Shown here: in pieces, positions 12,397-25,200 of the stretch
Position numbering within the stretch: the stretch's first letter is position 1
Layout: every line of letters starts with the position of its first letter
Assembly (NCBI RefSeq): GCF_963576615.1
Contig: NC_088714.1
Location: 4,030,001-4,094,000 of the forward strand
Direction of reading: 5' to 3'
DNA: 64,000 nucleotides
Source of the DNA: Watersipora subatra
Lineage: Eukaryota; Bryozoa; Gymnolaemata; Cheilostomatida; Watersiporidae
Program-made: the position numbers and the translations under genes
Notes under the pieces: model-generated
What the model saw: the letters and a program-made list of their open reading frames with translations, nothing else
Database searches by the model: none
Told to the model about the DNA's origin: nothing

Positions 12397-15300
12397 ATGC
12401 TAGTGGTTAGCCTGTTGTTCTCTCTGAAGGAGACACATTCTGGGGAGCTGCTGGAAGGATTACAACCAGTTCCTATGTTTCTAGATCAAAACAGAGAGTT
12501 TGTATTGCTTACAGAGCCATATGAAATTAGCAGAAATTTCAATTGCAAGCTGGAGTAAGTATAAACTATGTTTATAATCTGCTGAGTAACTTACACTTGT
12601 GATGAGATCATTAGATAGTATCTGAAGAGGTGACATACACAGAACAAATGAAAAGTATATACAGACGAACATGGTTTAAGGGACATTGTAAAGCCATCGA
12701 AAGTGTCAAATTGAAACTATCTGGTTCTGAAGATAGAGTTTTTAGTGCTTCTTTGTATTCTTACTGCAATTAGTAAAACTTGGTGCTGCATTGGATTGAA
12801 AAACAGCATGTGGTCGTACTGACAACCTTAGCAAAGACATTTCATGCTAATTATAGGTTTGCAGTAAACTTCTCGGCAGTGCTAGAACACAGATTACTCA
12901 AAGAAAAAGAAGATGAAGAAGAAGACTTCAAGGAACGATTTTTTTTGCAGTTCAAAATATGGAACTGGGATAAAGACAATTGCGCCACGAATATTACCGT
13001 ATATATTGACGATGAAGTGGTAAGTGTACTGGCTGTTGTCAATGCTAATCAGTAGATTTTTTAGGTCTAAAAATTTCCTGAAACCTTTTCGCTATCTGAC
13101 TTGTTGATGCCTTATGTACTACTACACATATGACAACTGAACAACAATGAAAATTACCTCCTCTTGCTTATATATATGCTGCCATTTTTTCAAGACCATG
13201 TATATGATAGCCATTAAAGCTAATTTTATATGTATATTTATACTAGACATCAACGGAGTACATGTTGAAACCTGAGACTGTGTGTGAGTATTCATAATTG
13301 AAGATCAACTATGGTGTCTGCTTAGCAGAGGCTGTGGGCGTTGTAAAGAGCATTGTTGGTGCACAAACAATGTCTCTGTGATCTTGACCGGAAATGTGGG
13401 AGTGCAGTGGGGAGGGAACCTCAATGACTGGAGACATGCGCAATTGGAGAGAGCAATTTACGATTAGATTTCATTCCTGTCACCACCAGTGGCCTTTCTT
13501 GGAAATTGTACCCCAACCTGTTGTTTGCAGTTCAAGAGTCCTTGACCAATAAACACTGCTGCTCCTTGAAACCTGAAACTATTGCTAGGAACAAGTTATA
13601 CTACATGGTATTCATTCTGACCACCACTCAAAACAGATTACTAGCCCTACACATAGAAGTGACTCTAGACATCAATGAATTTTACATTTAACCTCTTCTA
13701 ACATGGAACAGCTGCTTGAACTTTTAGCAACGCACCTTCATTGGTTGCAATCAGACAGACATAGAAGATCACAATGACTTCATGCTGCTGGAGACAGACA
13801 GCCCTGAAGAGGTCCTAGCTATTCAGTACAGCGTGACAGTCACAGACGGTAACCTGACTGCGGAGAGTCAGAAAGCAGTGCTGTCTGTTAGAGTTCTTGA
13901 CTCTGCAGGTAAATGTACAAAGCTGCCATATCACACTGTTCTCTCAGTACCAACTTGTTGTCTGACATCGGTTTGTCTGCAGGTCCTTATACCATATCCA
14001 CTAAGACAAGTTATAAAGAGAAAATCGGAGAATTTCTGACGCTTTTTGTTGCTGAATAATTATTTAGGTTGATGGTTTCATTCAGATGCTAGAGAATGTG
14101 TGTATAGTTTATTCTAGTGATTGACTCAGATTTGTGTACAAGACAGTCAGTGCTGTCACTTTAAGCACATATTATTTGTTAGTGGGATTTCTCTTTGTTG
14201 CGTAGCAATTTGCTAGCTTTAAGGACCATGACATTGAGGCTAGAGGGTATCAATCTATTCAGTAGGTGGTGTAAATATGAAGGTGGTGTTCAGACTGTGG
14301 TGTTCCTATTGATTCACAAGACTTATTGTACTAGGGGGGAGATGCTAGTACAACAGCCTATTAGAGAAACAGTGAAAAGCAAAAGAGTACAATATGTTTG
14401 AATATTTGTATCTGCTGTCATGTAGAAGTAGGATGATCTAGTACGACTTGTAACCGGGATATATATACGCGTTGAGAAGTCTACTCCACTACTAATCAAG
14501 TATTTAAACAAGAATACGGTAGAGCTCTTCCTATGATTTTGGTGATGTGAATTTTTTCTTATGTGATTTTACAGATCTAGGGTGGATTGGCAAATTTAAG
14601 TTCTACAACCTACTATCAATTATGGTTTTCCTAGGTATCGGGGTTTATTGTTGCATCAGAACCATCGGACAGAGGGCGCTTTTCCATAGATCAGATCGTA
14701 AGTACAAAGCCAAAATAACAATTGATTTGAGAAGATAAATAAATACTGTACTATTTCAAGGCTTTCGTTATAGACAATTAAACTAGTATTTAAATATCCC
14801 TTTGGATGTGGTTTAGGCGTAAAACTGATGCCAAATAGAAATAGCTTTTGTGATTGGAGTATAGTAGAAGTTCATCTCCCAACCATTAGTGTTTAGTTTT
14901 TCTACAAAACATACAAATCCCAACTATCTGGTAAATACAACATGCTGCACTTATGCTATATCAGGGGTTTTAAACCAGGGAGGAATTCCCCCTGGAGGGA
15001 AATTTTGAATATACAAGGGAGAACGGAGAGGTGTCTGATTTAATAAATTTTTAATTCATGGCCCGCAGTGCTGTGTGAGATTGGGTTTCACCACTTAATA
15101 TTTTGGTTTCATCTATAACACTAGTTGCTAATAATGAGCTACTATTCAGAACCCAGATATATGTGAACACATCCATCCAGATTTTAATTGGATAGATAGT
15201 TGGATAGTAAGCTAGTCATAAACCAATTCACCGCCATGCCAAACGTCATGTTTTGTTGTGTGTTGTACGCATGCTGTTTAAAAGTTTATATTATATTGTT

Positions 15301-18300
15301 ATATGTTTGGATATGTACAATAAAAAAGGATTATAATTTGTATCAGTTGTTTTTAGTCATGCGAGTTAAAAGTGTGGGAGAATCAAATTTATGAAAAGGG
15401 GGGAATTGCATGAAAAAGGTTGGGAACCCCTGTACTATATAGATGTTGGTGTTTCTGATTGGCTCTCAGAAACACCTTAATTTATTAGTAGAGTATGGTT
15501 GACCTTGTTTACTTTTAGTAGTACTGCGTGATCAACTTTGTATACCTTTTATATACTTCTAGTAGTACTGTATGATCAACTTTGTATACCTTTTATATAC
15601 TTCTAGTAGTACTGTATGATCAACTTTGTATACCTGTTATATACTTCTAGTAGTACTGCGTGATCAACTTTGTATAACTCTTATATACTTCTAGTAGTGC
15701 TGTATGATCAACTTTGTATAACTCTTATATACTTCTAGTAGTACTGTATGATCAACTTTGTATACCTTTTATATACTTCTAGTAGTACTGCGTGATCAAC
15801 TTTGTATACCTCTTATATACTTCTAGTAGTATTGTATGATCAACTTTGTGTAACTTATACACTTCTAGTAGTACTGTCTGATCTACTTTGTGTAACTCTT
15901 ATATACTTGTAGTAGTACTATATGATCCACTTCGTATCCCTCTTGTATACTTCTAGTAGTACTGTATGACCCACTTTGTATACCTTTTATGCTCCCAATA
16001 TATGTACTTTGTATACCTTTTATGCTCTTCATGTTAGAAAGGAACAATGGAATGCTTGCTATGGGTGTTGGAGCTGCGGCAGGTGCTGCAGCAGGAGCAT
16101 ATGGAGGCAGGGCAGCAGCAAACACCCCAATACCTCCACCTTCACCATTTGGTAAACATTTATAACAAACTCAGAATAGCATATAACACTTTTGATTGGC
16201 TATAATCTATCAATTTTACTACTACAGATGACAACAAACAATAATATTACTGAGTGAATGCTTGAAGATGACTGACCAGCATGTGCAAGTGAATAAATAT
16301 CATCGCATTATGAAGTCTAAAAACTTTTAACTCGTGATTGCTGTTAGAAGTTAACAGTAATAGTAGAGGTGGAACGAGACACGAGACGTCTCGAGTATCG
16401 ACCTGTCTCGTCTCGTATCGGTCTCGTCTCGACTTAACTATTGCCAAACTCGAGACAGGAAATAGAACTAAAGCGCCTGCGCACGGTTGTTAAAACATGG
16501 CTTCTTGCGGTAGCGACAACTCCATATATTGTAATGGATTGCGGGCAACTGCCTTTAAAGTTATACCCTGTCCGTTACTACCTGTTGCTATTGATTATGT
16601 TGGCCACTGAGTCTAATCATGTAGTCCGGACAATGGCCCTGTTATATTTTAGTTCGGTTCTGTGTCCTTAAAACAGATACCGGGTCGTATCTAATTACTC
16701 TTCGGATAATCCAATTTAATAAATAAGAATTGCGGGTAAAATGTCTGTATTTTATCGTATTGTGTCTAAACACCAACTGCCCTTCATAAAATTCGGGCCT
16801 CTTTTACGTATATACTACCAATCGCGGGTAAAACTTGCCCGGACACGGAGAAACGAACGAAAGGCCGTGTTCGTGTGTGTTCGGTTAACAATGACGTTTT
16901 GTTAGCTCAATATAAGAATATACATGTGCATGTATACAGTAATTAATATAATTTCATGAGTACAATTTAAATATAATTCACATACTACAGTTAATACACA
17001 AACAACACTTAACATTAATGAAACGATAAGAATGAAAGTATTATCGTGTGTTCTTTTAGTTGCGGTATTTCTTTGTAGAGCGACGGCTATCGGTTTCATT
17101 ACATTAAAAAGTAAGAACTATTCAATAGATGGTAAAAATATACATGTACAAAGCAATATGTTTATAATAATTATGATCAATCAAGCTCAAAATTCTTAGA
17201 ATATATAACTTCGGTATTTTAGAGCTGTTTGTGTCACTTTTGTTTACAAAAACTACATGCATATCACTATTAAAATGTTGTATTTAAATCGTTTACACCA
17301 GGCGAAAATTCAATTTAAAAATAGTTTTATTAATTTTATATATACCAAGTAGCTAGTACTTGTGTAGTGAAATCATCACCAAATGCTCATTATTTTACTG
17401 TCTCGTGTCTCGAATTTTTACAAGACAGTGTCTCGAGTCTCGTCTCGAACTTAAAAAACCTGTCTCGTTCCACCTCTAAGTAATAGGCTTCCTATAGCCT
17501 CAGTTTTCTATATAAAAATATCTACTAACCACTCGCATTGTTACGACAATCTCATATCTTATACAGTAAAGTCAAACAAAACCTGCCAAACAGAAACTAA
17601 AAAAATAAAGCCATGACTTTCCTCACTGGCAGTGTTTACCACCATTTTTATTAACCCTAGTTTCCTGTACTATGGTGTAAATTTAACAGGGGTGTGCAAC
17701 ATGTTTCTTTTGAGGGCCACTTTTCAATATTTGAACAACACCTAGGGCCAGCAACCCAAAATAGTGTAACCTAATAGACAATTGTGTGTCGAGTTGAGGA
17801 GACTGAGAAAATATTATAATATAAATAAGTAAATTTCTTGCAAACAATAAATACAAACTTTTATTAGAATGAATCTGTAATATTGGTCCAAGAAATTGAG
17901 ACAAACAAATAAAGTGCATATCAGATAATTAGTGTGAAACTTGGTATTTTACGTTTTTACACAACTTTTCAATGTCCACTTTTACTGATGTAGTAGCAAC
18001 TCGAAGTTGACTGGTCAGGTGTTCATCCGTGAGTTGACTTCGGTACCTGTCTTTAGCGAACTTCATTTTTGAAAAAAACTGTTCGCAGCAATACGTAGGC
18101 CCACTGCCAAAAAGTGATAACATGTTTCTAGCATGCAGCTCTAGATTTGGATACTTTCCAAATACATATTTCTCATGAAAAGTTACTAAATCATTATTAG
18201 TATATGCTCTCCTCAAATCAGCACCTGATTGTAATTCTAACATCTCCATTTGATAGCGGTCAGGACTGACTATATACATGTAAACAAGCATCACTAAGCT

Positions 18301-18772
18301 ATTATATTGTCATTAATGTGATGATGATCTCATGGCTATTCCGTAGGCGCTAGGTGAATGAGAGTTTGTTTACTACTCTAAAACACCAGCACCGCAATGC
18401 AGGGGCCACATTATCTTAGCCTGTGGGCAGGATTGTGGCCCGCGGGCCGCCTGTTGCACACCCCTGGTGTAAAAGATAACACAAACCTTCATAATATCTA
18501 GTTATATACCAACATATGATATCCATTATTCAGGCTATAGCGCGCCTGGGGCATTGGGAACCACCTCAGGGGCATATCCCCCACCTCCTCCTGGATATGG
18601 AGCACCTACTGGTGATTATAGTGCACCTATGGGTGGCTACGGTGCACCAAGACCAACTGGCAATGAAGGAATATCACAGCCATTTGCTGGTTTTGCACCA
18701 CCTCCAGCTCCCCCACCGTACACAGTAGAAGACACTGGAATCAGGCAAGAAGCCGACAACAAATTTACATAA
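12397..18772 (+). CDS. Single-pass membrane protein with PPPY tail, copy 2
   Basis: The family is not recognised. Supported exons are 12397-12554 (ATG, short hydrophobic start LVVSLLFSL, possible signal peptide), 12857-13019 (acidic, with N-glycosylation-like NFS and NIT), a Cys-rich segment near 13253-13290 and 13330-13450 (CGRCKEHCWC), one near 13530-13690 and 13725-13911. These are followed by 14575-14697 (membrane segment LLSIMVFLGIGVYCCIR), 16038-16151 (Gly/Ala-rich, Pro-rich end) and 18534-18772. The last four exons join cleanly in phase 1. Joints between 13290 and 13725 do not resolve simply, so that part may hold an unseen exon or be damaged. The cytoplasmic tail carries repeated PPPPPGYGAP-like words and ends PPPAPPPYTVEDTG; PPPY is a classic WW-domain ligand, so a WW-protein partner is likely by inference. 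The signal-to-membrane order implies a type I topology. Confidence 0.65.
14962..15432. mobile_element. hAT-type MITE
   Basis: This 471-bp element has terminal inverted repeats beginning CAGGGGTTTTAAACC and ending GGTTGGGAACCCCTG. It is flanked by an 8-bp near-duplication (TGCTATAT / TACTATAT). The CAGGGG terminus and 8-bp target duplication are typical of hAT elements. It has no transposase and lies in the intron after the membrane-segment exon of copy 2. Confidence 0.75.
15508..16020 (+). repeat. Intronic 44-bp minisatellite, expanded array
   Basis: About eleven to twelve units of 44 bp carry CTAGTAGTACTGTATGATCA followed by ACTTTGTATACCTTTTATATA. They end a few bases before the exon at 16038. 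The array is homologous in sequence and intron position to the shorter array at 2890-3150 in copy 1. The last two or three units are degenerate or shortened. Confidence 0.93.
16364..17478. mobile_element. Non-autonomous hAT element with intact 8-bp target duplication
   Basis: The element is 1,115 bp. Its terminal inverted repeats are TAGAGGTGGAACGAGACA at the left and TGTCTCGTTCCACCTCTA at the right. It is flanked by a perfect 8-bp target duplication AGTAATAG (16356-16363 and 17479-17486). Sub-terminal GTCTCGTCTCG repeats occur at both ends, as expected for transposase-binding sites. No long transposase frame is seen. It lies in the last intron of copy 2. Confidence 0.9.
17687..18466 (-). mobile_element. 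Internally deleted hAT transposon keeping the dimerisation domain
   Basis: Terminal inverted repeats are CAGGGGTGTGCAAC and GTTGCACACCCCTG. Minus-strand codons in 17929-18294 encode a C-terminal hAT dimerisation domain (NMLSLFGSGPTYCCEQFFSK, then LTDEHLTSQLRVAT), like that of the GTF2IRD2/Charlie-type group. The N-terminal zinc finger and catalytic RNase H-like parts are absent, so this is a deletion derivative. Flanks carry GTGTAAAT (17675-17682) and GTGTAAAA (18467-18474), a probable target duplication offset by four bases on the left. It is inserted in the last intron of copy 2. Confidence 0.85.
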
Positions 18773-18909
18773 AGGTTTTTCATGTCTAACCATGAATTAA
18801 ATATAAATTAACCATAAAATGTGACAGCTTCGCAAGTGCCAGAGCAAATTCTACTTATAAAAAGGTGTTAAACACGAGACTTGATTGTATTTCCAATCTA
18901 GGAGGAATT

Positions 18910-19210
18910 ATCCAAATCAGTCGGTGTATTTTGACACCAAAGTACAACGCATACTGACAAAGTTGAGAACAGACTGTATTTGAGAGTTATGTACTCTACA
19001 AACTATGCATGCTCAACAGTAACAAAAGACAACATAACAAATCCATTGCATGGTTAAGTATCCATTAGGTTACACTGTTTCATGCAGATATCAGTAGTTG
19101 AACATACTAGTAAAACTTCAACAGATAAATTCATGAAATGGCCTTGGCTTTAGACTGAATGGAAGTAACTTCTTGACTGAATAGAATGCAGGTTAACTAG
19201 TCTCTCTGTG
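18910..19210 (+). repeat. Duplicated 3' flank of the membrane-protein gene (copy 2)
   Basis: This matches 4570-4870 downstream of copy 1 with long near-identical runs. It marks the right end of the tandem duplication. The 3' end of SEC11 on the other strand begins less than 100 bp further on. Confidence 0.85.
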
Positions 19211-19296
19211 AATGAGAACAAATATTCCAAGGCTGGCCAGCACTGCGTACTACAACATGTAAGAGCAGATAATTACACATGACAAAACAAAATTGT

Positions 19297-22200
19297 TTAT
19301 TTTAGTTCTTTTGACAAAAGCTTTTGAGCTCCCAACAATAGATCTATGAGTACAAGCATGAGAGTGCCTAGCCATTGATATTGCATGAAGTGCATACTAT
19401 GAAACCAATATAGAGACCCGTTCACGCTCAAATTATGTTGCAGCCTAAGCCAATGGAAGCTATGCCCACATATGCCTAAGCCAATGAAAGTTATGCTCAC
19501 ATATGTACACACGAAACTCGAAATCCCTAGTTTAAAAACCAATCTAAATGTAGCCTTCACCTACAACATTTCGTTCAATGCAAAATTTACACAGGTGTCC
19601 ATGTTTGCTAACCACCCCAACTGCCATTTACTTCACGTAAATAGTTGGTCTCGCTATCGCGGAGAAGCAGACAAAACTGCTCACACTATATGAGTCTTAA
19701 AGATGTGGTTGCGTCAAATTTGGGTTGATTTTAAATAAATGTATTTTTCTTTGTCTATCAGTTGATATGTTGTTTGATGTGTTAGGCGATCTCATTGTCA
19801 AGATATGAGAAGATTAAAATCGAAAAAATTCGATCGCGGTGAAAACGCTCAGGCCAAAAAAACATGCCCAGGCTTGCCCAAAATGATGTAACACGTGATA
19901 CAACCTGCCTCCATCTCTCGTATTCACATCGGCTATTACAATAAAAGTCTAGTCCTACGCGGCTCTATTGGCATATATTTTATTTTGTATTTGCTCGTGT
20001 TGGCTAAAATAAAATTTTAAATCCAGTTACAGATACATTATTACTAATGCCTCAAAGGCCTCAAACAAGGAAAATTAAAAGCTTGTCATATTAGCTTCTT
20101 CTAAATGCTGTGTAAACATCTTGGTACCGACTACCAATTTTACCGGTCTACGGTAATTCTGTCAAGCAAACTATGTAGAATAAGGTCTTTGTATCGGCAC
20201 AGTTTCGTCGCTACTCGCACTAGTGATATACAGCCTCCCAAAAGCCCCGCCCACATTATGCCCGTCGCCAATCCTGGGGTGGGGCTGTATATCATTGCCC
20301 ACACCGAAAACTAGTCTCTTACTACCGCGAGTAAAATAAGCACGCTGCGTCTTTGAAAGGAATATGTGGCGAAACCAACTTCATCCCTAAGTCATGTACA
20401 TTGTATAGTCGACTGTCAACGTTATAGAGTCATTATTGGTATCAATATGTAGAAAAAAATTCACGGGTCACATTTGATTCAAGTACTAAACAAACGGTCG
20501 AGCTATGCAAAAGTGCCTGTCCATTCAGCTCTGATTGCACTTCATAAATCCATCTATCAGAAAATATTTACACACAGGTGTCAATGGGGCTATGATGCAT
20601 TCAATGTTCTGCAAATCATGTTTTGCGTTATCTTTAACAATACTATTTTATTATATAATTTTTACAAGCAAAAAAATTGTCATCTCGGCATAAAGTTTTT
20701 ATTAAAAATATCCATCAAGTCGTGGCCACTCACATAGTTTCAGCTGATACAATAAGACAAATTCATCTACTGCAGCAAACTCAAACAAAACATCATGGTT
20801 TATGCAGCATGCATTCAACTCTCTCCTTCCCATCTATGGCAGTTTCCACACTGACAAAGCTGCTTCGGCTGGTGGGACCACATAAACATCCTGCAATCAG
20901 TAAAACAAATGCAATAAAATATATGTCATTCATAGATATGTCATTCTAACGCGTATCTATTGAAAGCTTTCAAATTGGGAGTTAGATACATTGCGAGTGT
21001 AATTTTAAAAATGAATAAATGTTTAACAAAAGCATAAGTACGCCAAGCCAACGATTCGAAGCTTTGGTTCTGGAAGTTAAAGAATTGCATTGATCAATCG
21101 ATTTTCTTCACATTCTACAAGTGAGAAGTGAACATCTAAAGTCAAATCATAAATCTAATTTACTAGACAAAACTGCCACAGAAAATTTGAAGCAAATATA
21201 GTAAGGTGAAACGATAAAAATTATAAAACAATGATTAGTGATAGCAAAAAGTTATAATTTTAATTATTAGTACATGTATTAATAAGTACTAAAAATATTC
21301 CCTTTAGTATATTCATCAATCTAAGCCATTATATTGCTAGATGCTATGGATTAAAAAGAAGCCGTCAAGAACTCACTGTACATACGTATCTCGCACGCGC
21401 AAGAAATTACATTATAACCTCAAACAGGGAAATATAATCTGAATGTAAACTCAACAGTATATCTATGGGAGACTCAAAGTAAAAGATAAATTTACCTCCA
21501 TTCTCCTATCTTCCTCCGTAGCACTTTAACCACCTGATGCACAGAAAACTCGGAGTCACCTTCGCAGTAACTTTACAGCAATTTTTACAATTCTTTTGTT
21601 CGTCAATAAAACGTGTCGATCGAGTAATTCATTAAAGTAACGATGTTAATTAATTTAGTAAATATCGATGTCCATGCGATTTAATAATAAAGTAAAATCC
21701 CCAAGTTTGATATCACAGACAACGCGTTTTACGAGTGATAACATTTATTACGACCTATATAAAAATTTCGTGCTGATGATTGGCTAATGAAGCGACCTTA
21801 TATTTATCGCTCGTGGACCCTTTTCAGATGTATCAATAGTTACGTCACGAATGAAGCACACGCTGGAATGTGAGCTTTTTAAAAGATGGCCTCATTCAAA
21901 CGCATATATCTCTGGACAGGATTGGTCTACAAAGACAAAAATGACATCAAATTGTAGCTGATGTTTTAGCCTTTTATTGTTCTTGATTTCATTAAATCAA
22001 CCTTTTTGACGCAACCACATCTTTAATGAGAGCAATGCCTGTTCATTTTTTGCGACATCTATATGAATATTAACTTGCCAGGTGAACTCTTTTAAAACAA
22101 TTCTTTGCTTTCGAACTGACCGAATAAACAGATGAGTTTTGAGCGACTGAGAAATACAGAGAAATGTAATTCTGTCCATAGAGATTCATTCACAATGTAC

Positions 22201-25200
22201 AGGAATATTTAACTAAGGCAAACATGTCAGCTGCATCTTAAAACAGGCACATGTCTACCACGCCAATGTTTAAACTAAAGTTGACCAGTTTCTAATCAAT
22301 ACTAAGATCAAAAAGCATCCAGTGTGAGTTAGACGAAAATTTAAAAGCCAAAAAACTGATCCGATGATGTTAACAGGCCTATGCTATTGATTCCTTGATT
22401 CTCATCTTGCACAATAGGAAACTAACACAAACACCAACCTTGAGTTGTGGATAGTCATTCATTAATATGGTGACTATTCCGACATACGGCAAAAACCTGC
22501 AAATAACAGCATGGAATATCATTATAATAACTAACATGTGATCTTGAAACATTAGCAAGAACACCATCATGCCTCTAAGTAAGGTACGAGAACACCATCA
22601 TGCCTCTAAGTAAGGTACGAGAACACCATCATGCCTCTAAGTAAGGTACGAGAACACCATCATGCCTCTAAGTAAGGTACGAGAACACCATCATGCCTCT
22701 AAGTAAGGTACGAGAACACCATCATGCCTCTAAGTAAGGTACAAGAACACCATCATGCCTCTAAGTAAGGTACAAGAACACCATCATGCCTCTAAGTAAA
22801 GTACAAGAACACCACCATGCCTCTAAGTAAGGTACAAGAACACCATCATGCCTCTAAGTAAGGTACGAGAACACCATCATGCCTCTAAGTAAGGTACGAG
22901 AACACCATCATGCCTCTAAGTAAGGTACGAGAACACCATCATGCCTCTAAGTAAGGTACAAGAACACCATCATGCCTCTAAGTAAGGTACGAGAACACCA
23001 TCATGCCTCTAAGTAAGGTACAAAAACGGCTGGCCAGTGGGCAGTAATTGAGATGGTTGTAGTTAAGTCCTTTCATATACAGTCAAACATGGATAACTCG
23101 TCCACGGATAGCGCGAACACATGGTTAATTCGAACGGTTTCTTTGGTCCGTTCCCACGTAATGATAAATTGCTATAGATAACTCGAACTCAACACTGTTA
23201 ATTCGAACTGTTTTTTTGCCCAACGGCTACCGAAACGGTTGTTATCGCTTTAGAAAATCACTTTATTCAAAGCCATAGAGGTAAACCTCATATTTTCGTA
23301 ATTCATAAGCGTTGTTATTACCACCATCGGCAAAATAATTTTGTCAACGACTTTTCTAAAGGTTTGGTCAAATTTGATTTACATTTTTGATTAAATTTGT
23401 ATTCAACATATACAACATTTACCATTACAACATATAAACTTCATATCATGAGTAAAGTGTTTTTGTGCAGTTCAAATAAATTGAGAGAAAAAATAAAACA
23501 ACTGTAAAGGTGTTTAAATGTGAAATAATTACTGGTAGCAAGTAATGGCTAGATAAAGTCTGTTTTGCTACCATTACAATGACAAATGATTTGATTTGTC
23601 ATTGTAATCACGAACTGAGAAAACTAAATAAAAAGCATGAATATGCTGAGCTAATAATAACCATGAATACATAGAAGTGCACAAAAAATTACTGATGCAG
23701 CAGAAACTATCCATGAAAACTTTGAATACAACAATACTGATACCTCTCGATACTGGTACAAACGTAAAAATGAGATATCGGACTGTCTTTGTCTGACCGA
23801 ACGGAGAGCGAATGTTGAGGTGAGTCCACGTGAAAAATATTTAGTCTTTACAGATTTAGTGATCGACCTTAGGTTAAACCGGAAATAGGGGTGTAATCGG
23901 AAATAGGGATGAAATCGGAAATAGGGGTGTAACAGCAAATTTAAAATTGAAATGGCACATTTAAAAATTACAAATTAAAAAAATAAGTAATGCGTAATGA
24001 TAAATAAAAAAATTTTATTTCTGAAAAAAACAAACGAAAAAGGTAATAATAATTAGTAATAAAATGTACATGCTTAGCGTGTGCAATCGCGATAAGGATA
24101 AATAAAGAGTTTAGAAAGATAAGAACAGCTTAGCCTAGTGGTTAGGCGTGCTTGTTAGTAGATTTACTGTTTGAATGTTGCGAGTTCAAATCCAGTACGA
24201 AAGTGATTTTTCCTTACTAAAACTTTATCGCTGTAACTGGACACACAGACATATTACTGTGAATTATGTAGATGCAAATTATTAGACTAGCTTACTGAAC
24301 ATTTGGAAAGCTGCAAAGAAGATCACTGACCAATATCTATAAGTGGTGCCTATAGTGACAGGTGTTTGCCAGTGGTGCCTATAGTGACAGGTGTCTACCA
24401 GTGGACACCTGGTAATCTATCGCAGACCGACTAGATTTGCTCAAATAATAGTAAAACTAGATGATTTGCCAGAATTTAAGAGTAAAGATTACAGGCTAAT
24501 TAGAATTGTTACAAGTATAGACATATGTGTGCTCTTTTGCAAGCTTTTTTGCATGAAAGAAATTCTCTCTGCAAAGAGAGAAAACGCTTATTTAAATACC
24601 CTTGAGACGATTTGCTAACAAAGCGGATTGACTATTTCCATCGGTAACCAATCACACAGCCATTCATCTACTTCTATCGATCTATTCATCCTCGTCTTTC
24701 TCGCAAAGAAATGCACGCAAAAAATTTTGCTCATTGCTCTGCACCATGCTTATAGAAAAGAGACACGAACAGCAACCAAAACTAAACGAACAATTAATTA
24801 GAAAGTAGGAAGTAAAAGATTACAAATTGATACAACCAAATATTTTTGATTAATAGTATCAATTTTTGGTATTGCAGTAGAGCAAAGTGCAGTCTAGCAC
24901 TTGTTTGACATGAAGTTTTTGACAAATTCTGTGCTGATATAATAAAATTATATGGAAGTATTTTCATAATCAGCATTGGTTAGGTCGTACAAACCCGGTT
25001 GCTTTCTCACCATTTTGATAAATTTTTCCATATAAAGTTTTTCGTAGTTAAGACCAAATTGATTCAGTTTTTTTAGATTGACCAATCAGGGAGCTAGATG
25101 CTTACAAAGTTTTACACCAATGTTTGTGGGTCGGCTTAACTCACCCAACACAAACAAAAAAAGAGTGAGTTGGGTGAGTGAGACTCATCACGCCCACCGA

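Noticed and set aside
17929-18294. Minus-strand 121-codon frame as a host gene
   Set aside because: It encodes a hAT dimerisation domain and lies between hAT terminal repeats, so it belongs to the transposon.
22558-23024. Regular short repeats resembling a CRISPR array
   Set aside because: Units are directly contiguous without spacers, in an intron of an animal gene. The same holds for 41949-42945 and 50848-51815.
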